From the NCBI GenBank assembly GCA_002483105.1, contig DLHG01000005.1, positions 1 to 30,520 of the forward strand: a stretch of DNA of 30,520 bases. Reading direction: 5' to 3'. Shown here piece by piece: positions 1-8,513 of the stretch. Positions within the stretch are counted from its first letter, which is position 1. Each line of letters opens with the position of its first letter. The position numbers and the translations under genes are program-made. This stretch comes from Bacteroidetes bacterium UBA7674. Its GTDB lineage: Bacteria > Bacteroidota > Bacteroidia > Chitinophagales > Chitinophagaceae. A model generated the notes under the pieces. The model was not told the DNA's origin. It ran no database searches and saw only the letters and a program-made list of their open reading frames with translations.

Positions 1-19
1 TGTGATACTACTCAGATAG
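1..19 (+). CDS. 3' end of an upstream T9SS type B surface protein (partial)
   Basis: Only the last five codons and the stop are in the window. Read from base 2 they give V-I-L-L-R-stop. The 1791-residue protein that follows ends in the same five residues, and the last 18 bases of the two genes differ at only two positions. Both 3' flanks also carry the 10-mer AAAGTATAAA (38-47 and 5736-5745) before a terminator. I infer an upstream paralogue whose gliding-motility-type C-terminal domain ends identically. The rest of the gene lies outside the window, so its size and domains are unknown. Confidence 0.6.
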
Positions 20-51
20 AATAAAATAACAACACTGAAAGTATAAATAAC

Positions 52-80
52 AAAAACAGCGCCTTTCGGGCGCTGTTTTT
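52..80 (+). terminator. Intrinsic terminator of the upstream partial gene
   Basis: A 12-bp perfect stem (52-63 with 69-80) with a 5-base loop. A GC-rich core (cagcgcc) is flanked by an A run and a T run. It lies 32 bases after the TAG stop at 17-19. Confidence 0.8.
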
Positions 81-350
81 GTTTTAATTATAAAAAATGT
101 TGCTAAGTAATTGAAGGAGACTTATTTATGTCCGTTTTTGTAAGGCCCGGCCCCTTATTTTTTAAGTGACAATTAATAATATTGAACAGAAAATGAATTC
201 ATTGGTTATAATAGCCAACCATATAAAAAAAAAGAGGGTCTATTCTAAAACTGTGTCAATGATAAGTTAATTTTTTTTTAACTTTAGTGTCTATGATATA
301 TAGCTAAATGGTTATTCCTAATAGCCATCATCATAATTATTTAATAAACC
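81..350 (+). promoter_or_regulatory. AT-rich upstream region of the large surface protein gene
   Basis: This stretch holds no convincing gene. It contains two related imperfect dyads. One is at 202-218 (ttggttat, 1-base centre, atagccaa). The other is at 308-328 (atggttat, 5-base centre, atagccat). There is also an inverted repeat aagttaa/ttaactt at 264-284 around a T run. A -7-like box TAACTTTA sits at 279-286, one base off the Bacteroidota consensus TAnnTTTG, with no good -33 TTTG upstream. If it is used, the leader is about 58 bases and includes the second dyad. Promoter assignment is tentative. Confidence 0.35.
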
Positions 351-3300
351 ATGAAGAAATTTTACTTGATCAAACAGATACTTAGTGTTGTTGCGCTTAC
401 GTTATGTTTTAATGCAAAGGCGCAATTTACATCAGTTACAAACCAAACAGCCAATGCGCTTGTACAAACACTGGTAGGTGGTGGTATTACGTTTAGTAAT
501 GCAACATTAGTATGTGGTGCGCAAGCCAATGGAAAATTTACAAACGTTAATACCACGCTTGTAGGTATTGATAGTGGTATTGTATTAACCAGCGGCACTG
601 CAGTAAATATTGGTTCACCGGCCGGAACATTCCTAAGTGCATTTACAGGCACAGGCGGTGATGCACAGTTGCAAGTCTTAGCAGGTGGTGCAACAATGGG
701 TGATGTATGTAAACTTGAATTTGATTTTATTCCTGCAGGCGACTCAATTAAATTCAACTATGTATTTGCTTCTGAAGAATATCCCGGTTTCTGGTGTTCC
801 GGATTTGCGGATGTGTTCGGGTTCTTTATTAACGGTCCCGGTATTACAGGCACACCTAATATTGCATTGGTTCCAGGAACAACAATACCTGTGGGTGTGA
901 ACACGGTGAATGGTAGTACTAGTCCGGGTTTCTCTTGTACGCAATACGGCCCAGGTTCACCCTTTACACAATACTATATAAATAATGGAGCCAGCACCAC
1001 TATCGCTTACGGTGGCATGACACATGTCTTTACTGCCCTTGCACAAGTTATTCCATGCTCTACTTATCACCTTAAGTTAGCGATTTGCGACGGAGGAGAT
1101 ACCTCATATGATTCTGGCGTATTTTTAAAACAGGGTAGTTTGTATTCTACTCCTATAACGGTTAATCCCCAGGGCGGTTCCTTAAATGGTATCAATGCGT
1201 TGACAGTTCCCCATCCCTATGCTGTAAGAAATTGTCTTTCGGGTAGTTTTAAATTCCAGCGAGCCCAGGCAACACCGTTGCCTCATACGATCAACTATAT
1301 TATCGGAGGATCGGCGGTTAACGGCGTTGACTATTTGATGATACCCAGTAGTGTAACGATACCTGCGAACCAGACACAGGCATCTGTGGTGATCAACCCT
1401 GTTGCTCCTCCATACGGCACTGATAGTGTGATATTATATATCCTGAACAGCTACAACTGTGGTATTAATAATATTATCGATAGTGTGAAGCTGTATATTT
1501 ATGACTCGCTGCAAGCGAAGATACTGACGAATGATACCACTATCTGCGCAGGTCAATCAAAACAATTACTTGCATACGGAGATCCGCTATTTTCCTATAG
1601 TTGGGCACCACCAACCTATCTGAACAACCCGAACATTAAGAACCCGATCGCTACACCACCATCCACTATTACTTATGTATTAACAGCTACGTTACCCGGC
1701 TCCAGTTGCCCCCCGGTACATGATGTGGTAACGATCACCGTTCCCCAGTTAACTACTCAGCCTACAAGTAATAGTCCTGTATGTGTGGGGCAAACCTTGA
1801 GCTTATTTGCGCCAACGGGTTTACCTGTCGGTACCACGTATAGCTGGTCTGGTCCGGCAGGATGGACATCTAACCTGCAAAATCCAACAAGGCCCAATGC
1901 TACCTTAGCATTCGGCGGTACATATACACTGAATGTAACATCCAATGGTTGCGCTTTTGCTCCTGTTACACTTAACGTAGTAATCAACCCGTTACCAACG
2001 GCGGCACCAAGCAGTAATACACCTGTTTGTGTTGGCCAGCCAATAAATCTTTTTGCAAATCCGGGTGCAGGTACGGGTATTACCTATGCATGGACAGGAC
2101 CCAACACGTTCACATCAAACCTTCAAAATCCTGTTATCACTCCTGCCACCCCTGCGAATGCGGGTATCTACTTCCTAACCGTTACACAAAACGGTTGTGT
2201 CACCAGCGGCCTGTTCACCTTTGTTGTTATAGGCAACGCACCACCAACCCCTGTTGCGGGCAATAACGGCCCGGTATGCGTGGGCAGTCCTATTAACCTG
2301 ACTGCAAACACAATACCGAATGCTACCTATTCATGGACAGGTCCTAACAGCTTTACTTCGAACCTGGAAGACCCGACAATCAACCCTTCTACTTTGCTCA
2401 GTGCGGGCACCTACAGCGTTACCGTCACCACAACAGGTTGCGCGTCCCTGCCGGGAACGACAACAGTAGTTGTTACCCCGTCGCCTGTGATCACCAACAT
2501 GACCTTTACCAACCCGTCAGGTTGTAACTCTAATACAGGAAGCATCACCTTCAATATAACGCCTAATGGCACCTATAATATAACATATCAAAAGAACAGC
2601 ATTAACCAGACAGCTACCGGTACAGCATCGGGTGGAACACTCACTATCCCTAACCTGGGAGCAGGAGCCTATACCAACTTTACGTTCACGATCAATGGTT
2701 GCTCTGCAACATATCCGGGGCCGATAACCTTGGTTGACCCTGCTGCACCGCCCACCCCAACAGCCGGTGGCAACAGCCCGATATGTGCCGGACAGGATAT
2801 TCTTCTTACTAGTGTACTTGTTCCGGGTGCGGTTTACTCCTGGACAGGTCCAAACAATTTTACCTCTAACCTTCAAAACCCGACGATAACAGGAGCCACA
2901 CCAATACAAAGCGGTAACTATACTGTAGTGGCCAATGTAAATGGTTGTCCTTCTGCGGCATCTACGGTTAATATTGTTGTTAATCCTGTGCCGGCAACAC
3001 CTAATACGAGCGCAGCGAACACACCTGTATGTAGTGGCAATCCGCTGAACCTTACCGGTTCCCCATCTACTCCGGGTGCAAGCTGGAACTGGACAGGCCC
3101 CGGCGCGTGGAGTTCTACTCAGCAGAACCCGACAATAAATCCGGCAACACCGGCTAACTCGGGTAACTATACGGTAACGGCCAACATAGGCAACTGCGTA
3201 TCTCAACCATACACTTTTGCTGTAGTAGTAAATCCGACACCGTCTATTACACAAACGCATACTAATCCTTCTGCTTGTGGCCTTGCTGATGGTTCGATCA

Positions 3301-5726
3301 CACTCAACGGACTGACCAACCCGGGAACATATACTGTTACCTATACGAAGAACAGTGCAGCACAAACACCGGTTACAGTAACGATACCTGGACCTGCAGT
3401 CATATCTAATCTGACAGCAGGTAGCTATGGCAGCATTATTGCAACGCTCAATGGTTGTCCGTCCAATACATTAGGACCAGTATTACTGGTTGATCCTAAT
3501 GCACCGGTTACACCCAACGCAAGCAATAGCGGCCCGATATGTGCGGGACAAAGCGCTACACTAACAGCAAGTCCTGCCGTTCCGGGTGTTTTATATATAT
3601 GGACGGGCCCTAACGGCTTTACAGATACTGCTGATGTAACAACAGCAACAAACATATTGACAACAAGCACTTATTCCGTAGTTGCCAATCTGAATGGTTG
3701 TAACTCAACTCCGGCCACGACGACCGTTCAAGTTAATCCTGCTCCTGCTACACCAACGGCTACAGTCAACAATCCGATATGTGAGGGCGATGTGATCACC
3801 CTTGCGGGTGGTAGCACAGTACCGGGCGCGGTATATAACTGGAGCGGCCCTAATGGTTACAGTGCTACCGGCCAGGTACAAACGATCCCGAATGCGGATC
3901 CGAGCCTTGATGGCGCCTACCTGCTTTATATTACAGCACCAGGTGTTCCTTGCAACTCTCTGTCTGATACGGTTGACGTAGTAGTTACCCCTACTCCTGC
4001 AGCACCGCTGACTACAGATATAGAAGTATGCCAGTATGATATCGTGCAACTTACCGCACAAGGGCAGAACCTCTTGTGGTACACTACGGCAATCGGCGGC
4101 ACAGGCGTCCCAACAATGACGGCTAATACAACTAACGTAATACCAACAACCTATTATGTAAGCCAGTCGATAAATAGTTGCGAAGGCCCGAGGGCACCAC
4201 TTACGGTTACTGTTAAACCACAACCGGTACCACCAACGGTTCAAGCGAACTATACATTCTGCCAATACGATACTACAGCTACACCGCTTACGGCTCAGGG
4301 CCAGAACCTTCAATGGTATGATGTGGCAACAGGCGGCAGCCCGCTACCGGGCGCCCCGACCCCTAATACATCTATCCCTGGGCCTGTAAACTACTATGTA
4401 ACACAAACAGACAGTGGTTGCGAAAGTAACAGGGCACTAATAGAAGTAATTATCCATCCAAAGCCGGGATTACCTGTAGTAGAGCAGATCACTATCTGCC
4501 AGGATGAAGCCAGCCCAACACTGAACGCACAAGGTCAGAACCTGCTATGGTATGACACCTCAACCGGCGGCACGGGAACACCTACAGCCCCGACCCCACC
4601 TACCAATACAGTGGGCACAACGGACTACTACGTGAGCCAGACGATCAATGGCTGCGAAGGGGACAGGGCACTGATACGTGTTACTGTTAATCCTAAGGTA
4701 GTAGCAGATATCACAATAGATAAGGATACTGTCTGCGACAGCTATCCGTTGTTGGTAACGTTCACCGGTATAGCGCCAACGGGAGCAACATATGACTGGA
4801 GCTTTGACGGCGCGAGCGATGTACAGGGTACAGGAGCGGGTCCCTACACAGTGATGTGGGAGACAGAAGGCACCAAGACGATCACCTTAACAGTTACGAA
4901 CCTGAACTGTACTTCAACGATCACTAAGACCGTAATAGTACTGCCAACACCTGATCCGGTATTCAACATCCAACCGGACGCGTGCCTGAACGAGAAAATA
5001 AGAGTACAGGCAGGATGGGGCCAGATGGAGCTACCGGGTTACAACTGGGACTTCGGTAATGCTATCGTAACAGAAGGCACACCGGGTACTTACGGACCAT
5101 TTACCCTGGAGTGGAATACCACAGGTATGAAAGTGATATCACTGAGCCTGACCAATATTCCATGTCCGTCATTGCCTACTTATGATACTATCAATATCCA
5201 CCATCCTGTTGCGAAGGTGATGAGCCAGAGCAGTGCAGATATCTGTACATCCGACAGTGTGATGTTCACTGCCCAACCGGGCCTTGATTATCAGTATGAG
5301 TGGTTACCAACGACCTACTTCGGAGAGGAGAGCAACAGCCTGAGCATGTGGGGTGTTGTGAGGAAGGCAGGCTATGTATGGCTGAATGTAACGGACAGAT
5401 GGGGTTGCAAGGCAACGGACAGTGTTCTGTTGCAACCGAAGAGCTGCTGCGAGGTGTTTATGCCTAATACGTTCACCCCTAATGGTGATGGCAAGAACGA
5501 TGTGTTCCGCATGGTAACGCAGGGCAACCACGAGATCAGCGTGTTCATGATCATGGATCGTTGGGGCAAGAGGGTGTTCGAGTCTATCAACCAGTATGAG
5601 GCATGGGATGGTAGCTTTAACGGTGAGGCACAGGATATGGGCACTTACCAATACTACCTGAGGTTCCGTTGTGCAGACAGCCAGGAAGTTGTAGAGATGA
5701 AGGGTGACGTGATACTGCTCAGATAA
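351..5726 (+). CDS. Giant T9SS-secreted multidomain surface protein (choice-of-anchor L, Ig-like and PKD repeats, CHU_C end)
   Basis: A 1791-residue exported protein. Residues 1-25 form a signal peptide ending in a KAQ-type site. A choice-of-anchor L type domain follows (about 30-265, hallmark FASEEYPGF near 141), then a Calx-beta-like domain (about 290-385). Next come seven Ig-like modules with a W-T/S-G-P core at about 497, 579, 660, 828, 912, 1082 and 1162. Two different glycine-rich modules beginning N-P-S-x-C interrupt them at about 721-797 and 972-1049. Three modules with an L-x-W-Y core follow (about 1241, 1321, 1400), then two PKD-like domains (about 1482 and 1564). The C-terminal CHU_C/gliding-motility-associated domain (about 1700-1791) has the F-T-P-N-G-D-G-x-N-D signature, the T9SS type B sorting signal. 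The likely role is adhesion or gliding at the cell surface; the ligand is unknown. GC content rises towards the 3' end. A near-identical gene end lies immediately upstream. Confidence 0.9.
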   Translation: MKKFYLIKQILSVVALTLCFNAKAQFTSVTNQTANALVQTLVGGGITFSNATLVCGAQANGKFTNVNTTLVGIDSGIVLTSGTAVNIGSPAGTFLSAFTGTGGDAQLQVLAGGATMGDVCKLEFDFIPAGDSIKFNYVFASEEYPGFWCSGFADVFGFFINGPGITGTPNIALVPGTTIPVGVNTVNGSTSPGFSCTQYGPGSPFTQYYINNGASTTIAYGGMTHVFTALAQVIPCSTYHLKLAICDGGDTSYDSGVFLKQGSLYSTPITVNPQGGSLNGINALTVPHPYAVRNCLSGSFKFQRAQATPLPHTINYIIGGSAVNGVDYLMIPSSVTIPANQTQASVVINPVAPPYGTDSVILYILNSYNCGINNIIDSVKLYIYDSLQAKILTNDTTICAGQSKQLLAYGDPLFSYSWAPPTYLNNPNIKNPIATPPSTITYVLTATLPGSSCPPVHDVVTITVPQLTTQPTSNSPVCVGQTLSLFAPTGLPVGTTYSWSGPAGWTSNLQNPTRPNATLAFGGTYTLNVTSNGCAFAPVTLNVVINPLPTAAPSSNTPVCVGQPINLFANPGAGTGITYAWTGPNTFTSNLQNPVITPATPANAGIYFLTVTQNGCVTSGLFTFVVIGNAPPTPVAGNNGPVCVGSPINLTANTIPNATYSWTGPNSFTSNLEDPTINPSTLLSAGTYSVTVTTTGCASLPGTTTVVVTPSPVITNMTFTNPSGCNSNTGSITFNITPNGTYNITYQKNSINQTATGTASGGTLTIPNLGAGAYTNFTFTINGCSATYPGPITLVDPAAPPTPTAGGNSPICAGQDILLTSVLVPGAVYSWTGPNNFTSNLQNPTITGATPIQSGNYTVVANVNGCPSAASTVNIVVNPVPATPNTSAANTPVCSGNPLNLTGSPSTPGASWNWTGPGAWSSTQQNPTINPATPANSGNYTVTANIGNCVSQPYTFAVVVNPTPSITQTHTNPSACGLADGSITLNGLTNPGTYTVTYTKNSAAQTPVTVTIPGPAVISNLTAGSYGSIIATLNGCPSNTLGPVLLVDPNAPVTPNASNSGPICAGQSATLTASPAVPGVLYIWTGPNGFTDTADVTTATNILTTSTYSVVANLNGCNSTPATTTVQVNPAPATPTATVNNPICEGDVITLAGGSTVPGAVYNWSGPNGYSATGQVQTIPNADPSLDGAYLLYITAPGVPCNSLSDTVDVVVTPTPAAPLTTDIEVCQYDIVQLTAQGQNLLWYTTAIGGTGVPTMTANTTNVIPTTYYVSQSINSCEGPRAPLTVTVKPQPVPPTVQANYTFCQYDTTATPLTAQGQNLQWYDVATGGSPLPGAPTPNTSIPGPVNYYVTQTDSGCESNRALIEVIIHPKPGLPVVEQITICQDEASPTLNAQGQNLLWYDTSTGGTGTPTAPTPPTNTVGTTDYYVSQTINGCEGDRALIRVTVNPKVVADITIDKDTVCDSYPLLVTFTGIAPTGATYDWSFDGASDVQGTGAGPYTVMWETEGTKTITLTVTNLNCTSTITKTVIVLPTPDPVFNIQPDACLNEKIRVQAGWGQMELPGYNWDFGNAIVTEGTPGTYGPFTLEWNTTGMKVISLSLTNIPCPSLPTYDTINIHHPVAKVMSQSSADICTSDSVMFTAQPGLDYQYEWLPTTYFGEESNSLSMWGVVRKAGYVWLNVTDRWGCKATDSVLLQPKSCCEVFMPNTFTPNGDGKNDVFRMVTQGNHEISVFMIMDRWGKRVFESINQYEAWDGSFNGEAQDMGTYQYYLRFRCADSQEVVEMKGDVILLR

Positions 5727-5743
5727 TAATTCAATAAAGTATA

Positions 5744-5782
5744 AAAGGGAACGGGCGACATTAATTGTCGCCCGTTCCCTTT
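5744..5782. terminator. Bidirectional terminator between convergent genes
   Basis: A perfect 17-bp inverted repeat (5744-5760 with 5766-5782) around a 5-base loop, ttaat. It lies 17 bases after the surface protein stop and 20 bases beyond the stop of the convergent minus-strand gene. A four-base T run follows the stem on the minus strand only, but the stem is long enough to serve both directions. Confidence 0.8.
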
Positions 5783-5802
5783 ATATAATACGCTAAGAGC
5801 GG

Positions 5803-6846
5803 TTATAAATTCTTCATATTATCCCAAAGATTGTCTGTATTCATATCACTATCATTCAGACGTGCACGATAGAGGTTTATGAGTATCGAGACAGGTACCA
5901 CCTTCAGCTTAATGCCGTCGTCAGTGCGCAGATGTTGTACTTCATGGCCTGCATTACATAGTAGCCATACCTGTTTTTGTGTATCCTTAATGGTATAAGA
6001 GGTGTTGGCAAGGCGCATCTTCTCTTTCCTCAACAAGTTAAGGTAATGTTCTATAATAAGAGGATTGTCTTGTAATACCGCAGGAACTAAGGTCGTAGCA
6101 TATACAACTGACAAAGAACCGAACTTGAAAAAGCCATGTGCATCAGCTCCCGCAAAGTTAAGCGGACGATGTATTTCATGAATGCCTATCAGGCGAAGCA
6201 AATAGAAACAATAACGCTCAAATTCAGAAGGGTCTTTAGCCTCTGTCAGCAAAGTAAAAAAACCAGGCTCTGTTAGTGTCAGTGTATTAACAGCAACTTC
6301 TTTTTTTGCCACAATTGTTTCCGTAGCAGCAGCATATTGTGCTGTTTCTTTTTCCGGGTAACTGCTGCGGCCATTAAGGTGCATAGCTATTTCTTCTATC
6401 TCTTGAATAAGGCTCGTTTCTTTTGTGCTGCCCTCTTTAGATTCGGAAGTATTTGTTAGCACTTCACGTTTAGGCCGCTCTCTATTAACACTCATTGGCC
6501 TTCTTGGAGCCTCTTGTAGCGGTTCAACACTTTCGTTGAGAATATGACAGCCAACGGTTTTAGTCCGTAGCACTTCAGGGCAATTATACTTTTTGAGGCC
6601 TTCTACTTCAAAAGTTATATAATCTTTGTCCTGGCGGTTTACGCGTTTAAAGTTTTTAGTCCTGCCTAACCAGGCTGTTTCAAAACGGCGTGTCTGGGGA
6701 TTTTTCTTGATGAATACGGTATCTATTGCCTCTTTCGGCAGGGCCTCTACTAGTGTTGCGGGCACTACTGCTTCTGAGAACATAGCAGTGTTTCCGGCAA
6801 GCCCATCCCAATGTGCATGAGCGGTAGTTACCATTACTAGTTTCAT
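5803..6846 (-). CDS. Uncharacterised two-domain cytoplasmic protein; C-terminal part weakly nuclease-fold-like
   Basis: 347 residues with no signal peptide or membrane segment. I do not recognise the family. An N-terminal domain (about 1-107) begins with a hydrophobic strand followed by HAHW. A charged, low-complexity linker (about 108-185, rich in R, K, E, S, T) joins it to a compact C-terminal domain (about 190-335). That domain has FERYCFYLLRLIG, then AGADAHGFF (about 232-240), the strand SLSVVYATTL, and later QVWLLCN and IKLKVVPV. The order (helix with G, G-x-D strand, hydrophobic strand, late strand with N) resembles Mrr-like/PD-(D/E)xK nucleases. However, the expected catalytic lysine position appears to be T, so any nuclease activity is doubtful. 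It is convergent with the surface protein and diverges from the lipoprotein gene at 7022. Confidence 0.75.
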   Translation of the reverse strand: MKLVMVTTAHAHWDGLAGNTAMFSEAVVPATLVEALPKEAIDTVFIKKNPQTRRFETAWLGRTKNFKRVNRQDKDYITFEVEGLKKYNCPEVLRTKTVGCHILNESVEPLQEAPRRPMSVNRERPKREVLTNTSESKEGSTKETSLIQEIEEIAMHLNGRSSYPEKETAQYAAATETIVAKKEVAVNTLTLTEPGFFTLLTEAKDPSEFERYCFYLLRLIGIHEIHRPLNFAGADAHGFFKFGSLSVVYATTLVPAVLQDNPLIIEHYLNLLRKEKMRLANTSYTIKDTQKQVWLLCNAGHEVQHLRTDDGIKLKVVPVSILINLYRARLNDSDMNTDNLWDNMKNL

Positions 6847-6949
6847 ATCGGAATAAAGTTGTGGGTTAGCTCTATATGTATTATATGCAAGTTATATAAA
6901 ACTCGTTAATTAAGTCGCATGAGTTGTGCCGGCCGTCAATGCTTTTTCT

Positions 6950-6957
6950 TATTTTTG
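6950..6957 (+). promoter_or_regulatory. -7 box TATTTTTG for the lipocalin-like lipoprotein gene
   Basis: An exact match to the Bacteroidota -7 consensus TAnnTTTG, 64 bases before the ATG at 7022. A TTG at 6924-6926 is a possible -33 element, with a 23-base gap that is slightly long. It supports starting the gene at 7022 rather than at the upstream in-frame ATG at 6926, which would lie ahead of this promoter. Confidence 0.45.
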
Positions 6958-7021
6958 TAGCACATATCAGAGGATTATGGGGGTGCAATTGAAGAATATA
7001 AAATTAAAACACACCATAATT

Positions 7022-7465
7022 ATGAAAAGAATACTACTTACAGTGGCCGCGATCGCTACTTCTTTGCTGACTATTACCAGCTGTACCAAACCTTCTGCAG
7101 GAATCTTGGCAAATGCAAACCCGCCCAACGGGGCATGGATCATAACCTACTATAATGATGGTGGCGAATTGATAATGTCTGATTATGCAGATTACGTTTT
7201 CAACTTTAACGGCAACAACGTAGTAAGGGTAACCAACAATGACCGGGAATTAAATGGCTATTGGGCTTTAAGCGCCGAAGATCAAAGGCAAGAGTTTAAT
7301 ATCGCATTCAATAATGGTGATGATAAGCTTTCCCATATTAATGATGATTGGGAAGTACTAAGTTTCTCCGAGAGCGAAATTGTACTTACAGAAGACGGTG
7401 ACGAGATACACTTCAGAAAGCAACCTACAGAAGTAACTACAGACAGCTTGGTGCGTAACTTTTAA
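7022..7465 (+). CDS. Lipocalin-like lipoprotein
   Basis: 147 residues. The start at 7022 is chosen because it opens directly with a lipoprotein signal (K-R, hydrophobic stretch, then TITSC with the lipobox cysteine near residue 21). The longer reading from 6926 adds 32 residues unlike a signal peptide and starts upstream of the promoter-like box. The mature part has alternating short beta strands (GAWIITYY, YVFNFNGNNVV, GYWAL, FNIAF, DWEVLSFSESEIVL, IHFRK), as in the small lipocalin-like lipoproteins common in Bacteroidota. It should be anchored in the envelope. The ligand is unknown, and the family call is by pattern only. Confidence 0.75.
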   Translation: MKRILLTVAAIATSLLTITSCTKPSAGILANANPPNGAWIITYYNDGGELIMSDYADYVFNFNGNNVVRVTNNDRELNGYWALSAEDQRQEFNIAFNNGDDKLSHINDDWEVLSFSESEIVLTEDGDEIHFRKQPTEVTTDSLVRNF

Positions 7466-7482
7466 TGCTCTGCGATTACTAT

Positions 7483-7520
7483 AAAAAGCCGGCCCGGTAT
7501 ATATACCGGGCCGGCTTTTT
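7483..7520. terminator. Perfect 38-base palindromic terminator between convergent genes
   Basis: Bases 7483-7501 are the exact reverse complement of 7502-7520. The order is an A5 run, a GC-rich core (gccggcccgg), a central tatata, the complementary core and a T run. It is symmetric, so it can terminate the + lipoprotein gene (stop 17 bases upstream) and the minus gene ending at 7538. Confidence 0.85.
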
Positions 7521-7537
7521 TATATTTTACTTGGTCA

Positions 7538-8356
7538 TTAGTTAGCTGAAGTAGTGTCGCGAACCATTTTGTAACGGCCATTGTCATCCATGTCTATAAC
7601 GATAGTATCACCGAAAGTAGGCAAGCCTGTGGCCTCGTTAATAGGACCGATAGAGTACGTAGCAATACCTGTGATGGCAACATTATGCTCATCTTCAAGG
7701 TTGATATATACCATTCCCTGGTTCATACCCTGAGGAGTACCCAGGTATGGAGTGCGGAAAGTACGCTTGTCATTTAAGATGATGTCTGAGCTATCACTTT
7801 GATAGTATAAGGCACAAGAGAAATCTTTTCTGAAAGTCATTTTGCGATACTTATAACGTGCAGGCAGATCTGCCCATTCAGTATAATTACCGCCGGGATA
7901 AGCCACGCCATCTACTGCAACCCATTTAGACTCAGTAGCAGCACCGCCATTCAGGAATACCAGGCGGGCATAGTCGTTTACAGATTCCAGCTTATTCCAG
8001 TTCGACTGAAACGTGGGTACAAAGGCCGTAACGAACTCATCGTAAAAACCTTGCCTGTTTTGCCAGTTGGTATAAGTATAGTCACTGCTATACCAATCCA
8101 CATAATATTTCTGTTCCGGAACGAAATCTGATGATGGTATTACGTATGTACCACCATTGGCAACAGCTACGCCCTTCAAATAAGGATTGGTGTTATTATT
8201 ATAGTCTTGTAAGGTAGGGTAGATATCTATAAGGATATCTTTACCTGTCTTATTGGTATAAGTGTAGTCGTATTGTTTTACACCCTGGTCTTGTTGACAG
8301 CTGGTTGCCAGGATAGAAACACCGGCAACAGTGAGTAGAAGTTTGGTTACGTTCAT
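7538..8356 (-). CDS. Hypothetical lipoprotein
   Basis: 272 residues from the chosen ATG at 8356: a short basic start, a hydrophobic run, then LATSCQQ with the lipobox cysteine near residue 20. An in-frame ATG at 8374 would add MSKNQN, but it starts only two bases after a perfect -7 box (8377-8384), so the inner ATG fits a normal leader better. The mature part is rich in Y, N, D and T and predicted strands (for example YDYTYTNKTGKDILIDIYP). I recognise no family. It follows mreD on the same strand after about 160 bases and has its own promoter-like box, so it is probably not part of the mre operon. Confidence 0.75.
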   Translation of the reverse strand: MNVTKLLLTVAGVSILATSCQQDQGVKQYDYTYTNKTGKDILIDIYPTLQDYNNNTNPYLKGVAVANGGTYVIPSSDFVPEQKYYVDWYSSDYTYTNWQNRQGFYDEFVTAFVPTFQSNWNKLESVNDYARLVFLNGGAATESKWVAVDGVAYPGGNYTEWADLPARYKYRKMTFRKDFSCALYYQSDSSDIILNDKRTFRTPYLGTPQGMNQGMVYINLEDEHNVAITGIATYSIGPINEATGLPTFGDTIVIDMDDNGRYKMVRDTTSAN

Positions 8357-8376
8357 GTTTTGGTTTTTTGACATCT

Positions 8377-8384
8377 CAAAGATA
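8377..8384 (-). promoter_or_regulatory. -7 box TATCTTTG for the lipoprotein gene at 7538-8356
   Basis: On the minus strand this reads TATCTTTG, an exact TAnnTTTG match. A TTG (8408-8410 on the plus strand as caa) lies 23 bases further upstream. Transcription would begin near 8370, inside the first codon of the longer reading, which argues for the ATG at 8356. Confidence 0.45.
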
Positions 8385-8513
8385 AGCGTGTATTATATAA
8401 AGTACACCAATGTATGTCTGCCTAACATGTCATTAACAAAAATGTGATGAAATCTCATATAATGTGTACGCCAGGAGCGAAACAAATGCTCAAAACAGTG
8501 GAATAAATAGTAG

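Noticed and set aside
2517..3365. A 282-codon open frame on the minus strand inside the adhesin gene
   Set aside because: It is antisense to the repeat region, very rich in R, C and Y, shows no domain, and exists because the repeats lack stops in that frame. The plus-strand frame is clearly the real one.
1741..4700. CRISPR-like regular periodicity of about 245 bases
   Set aside because: The periodicity comes from protein-coding Ig-like modules in one open frame. The repeats are diverged, far longer than CRISPR repeats, and no cas gene is present.
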